In this document: positions 62,126-64,000 of the stretch, piece by piece
Numbering within the stretch: position 1 is the stretch's first letter
Layout: each line of letters begins with the position of its first letter
From: Zunongwangia endophytica
GTDB lineage: Bacteria; Bacteroidota; Bacteroidia; Flavobacteriales; Flavobacteriaceae
DNA length: 64,000 nucleotides
Direction of reading: 5' to 3'
Assembly: GCF_030409505.1 (NCBI RefSeq)
Contig: NZ_JAUFPZ010000002.1
Span: 3,836,001 to 3,900,000 of the forward strand
The notes under the pieces: generated by a model
Told to the model about the DNA's origin: nothing
What the model saw: the letters and a program-made list of their open reading frames with translations, nothing else
Databases searched by the model: none
Translations under genes and position numbers: made by a program

Positions 62126-62427
62126 CAACCGCTTTAAGAAAAACTTAAAACGCTCTTAAAATACTGATTAACTAGGAAATACCGCTTGGGGTTGTAGTAA
62201 GGTTCGAGTCCTTTGTTTCTATCGAAGGGATTTTTATCCCGGACTTTTAAATGAGTTCATTGACATATTGAATTGACAAACGACATTACTTGAAATTACT
62301 TTATTGTAATTTTAGGAAATGGAAGTGTAGAATTAAGAATTAAGACTAGAAAGTCGTCTTTTGAGCTTTAAACTTCTTATTTATATAAGAACGCAAACTT
62401 ACGATTTGATTGTTACAAAATAATGAA

Positions 62428-63960
<1,533 letters not shown>

Positions 63961-64000
63961 AGAGCAGAACCTTATTTTAATAAGGAACTGGCAATTAGAT
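63961..64000 (+). other. start of the 16S-23S internal spacer
   Basis: 40 nt after the 16S gene, with a small dyad CCTTATT / AATAAGG. Any tRNA genes of the spacer would lie beyond the window. Confidence 0.8.

Noticed and set aside
62189..62214. tRNA T-arm-like sequence GGTTCGAGTCC in the 16S leader
   Set aside because: The 4-bp stem and TTCGAGT loop look like a T arm, but no acceptor, D or anticodon stem pairs around it, so it is not a tRNA gene.

Overview
The window comes from a marine-type Bacteroidetes, most likely a flavobacterium of the Flavobacteriaceae. The evidence is the low-GC DNA with weak Shine-Dalgarno sites, promoters of the Bacteroidetes form (TTTG or TTG, about 19 nt, TAnnTTTG), many short lipoproteins with a lipobox, a TonB-dependent receptor with a carboxypeptidase-regulatory-like N-terminal domain, and a 16S rRNA gene ending in CACCTCCTTTCT. 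A position near Zunongwangia, Salegentibacter or Gramella is a guess, not a measurement. Nearly all of the DNA is ordinary chromosomal housekeeping. I see no prophage, insertion sequence, CRISPR array or secretion island.

Layout. 1-5.8 kb: the 3' end of a leucine-rich-repeat gene, a lipoprotein, a 51-aa membrane peptide, and a tightly packed light-repair operon (flavin reductase, DUF2256 zinc-ribbon protein, cryptochrome DASH, FeS-type photolyase). 5.9-12.3 kb: kynurenine 3-monooxygenase, a K+/H+ antiporter, an MsrA lipoprotein, a coiled-coil protein with a degenerate zinc ribbon, and Nif3. 12.5-22.6 kb: lpxK, a TPR hybrid histidine kinase, gapA, lipA, an ECF-like sigma factor, a glycosyltransferase, a fasciclin lipoprotein, murB and an aminotransferase. 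22.7-33.6 kb: a DUF1573 protein, valS, and the cluster rsfS-ftsH / LUD-cdsA-psd-ACBP, then birA, pyrE and a Nudix protein. 33.6-46.7 kb: an M14 peptidase, a PQQ-type sugar dehydrogenase, a TonB receptor, an HNH/NUMOD4 protein, coaD, ddl, a PASTA protein, rluD, yaaA, a HAD hydrolase, a uracil-DNA-glycosylase-like protein and ribosomal protein THX. 46.8-54.5 kb: a complete trpEGDCFBA operon. 54.6-61.5 kb: marR-nitroreductase-yceI, two tandem rhodaneses, an outer-membrane protein, and thrS-infC-rpmI-rplT. 61.5-64 kb: three tandem rRNA promoters and a complete 16S rRNA gene.

The strongest regulatory signal is upstream of trpE. A promoter (TTTG-19 nt-TATCTTTG) drives a 20-residue leader peptide with three consecutive Trp codons. 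A strong intrinsic terminator follows, and a 7-nt segment at the end of the leader ORF is perfectly complementary to the terminator loop. This is a complete ribosome-stalling attenuator in a flavobacterium. The trp spacers also hold several copies of short intergenic repeat elements.

Several genes appear to use unusual start codons: infC (ATA), the uracil-DNA-glycosylase-like gene (no ATG, GTG or TTG at the conserved N-terminus, probably ATT), and TTG for DUF2256, the sigma factor and the TonB receptor. Genes too short to stand out as long reading frames were found by eye: the lmo0937-like peptide, the DUF2256 protein, THX and its 47-aa partner, and the trp leader peptide.
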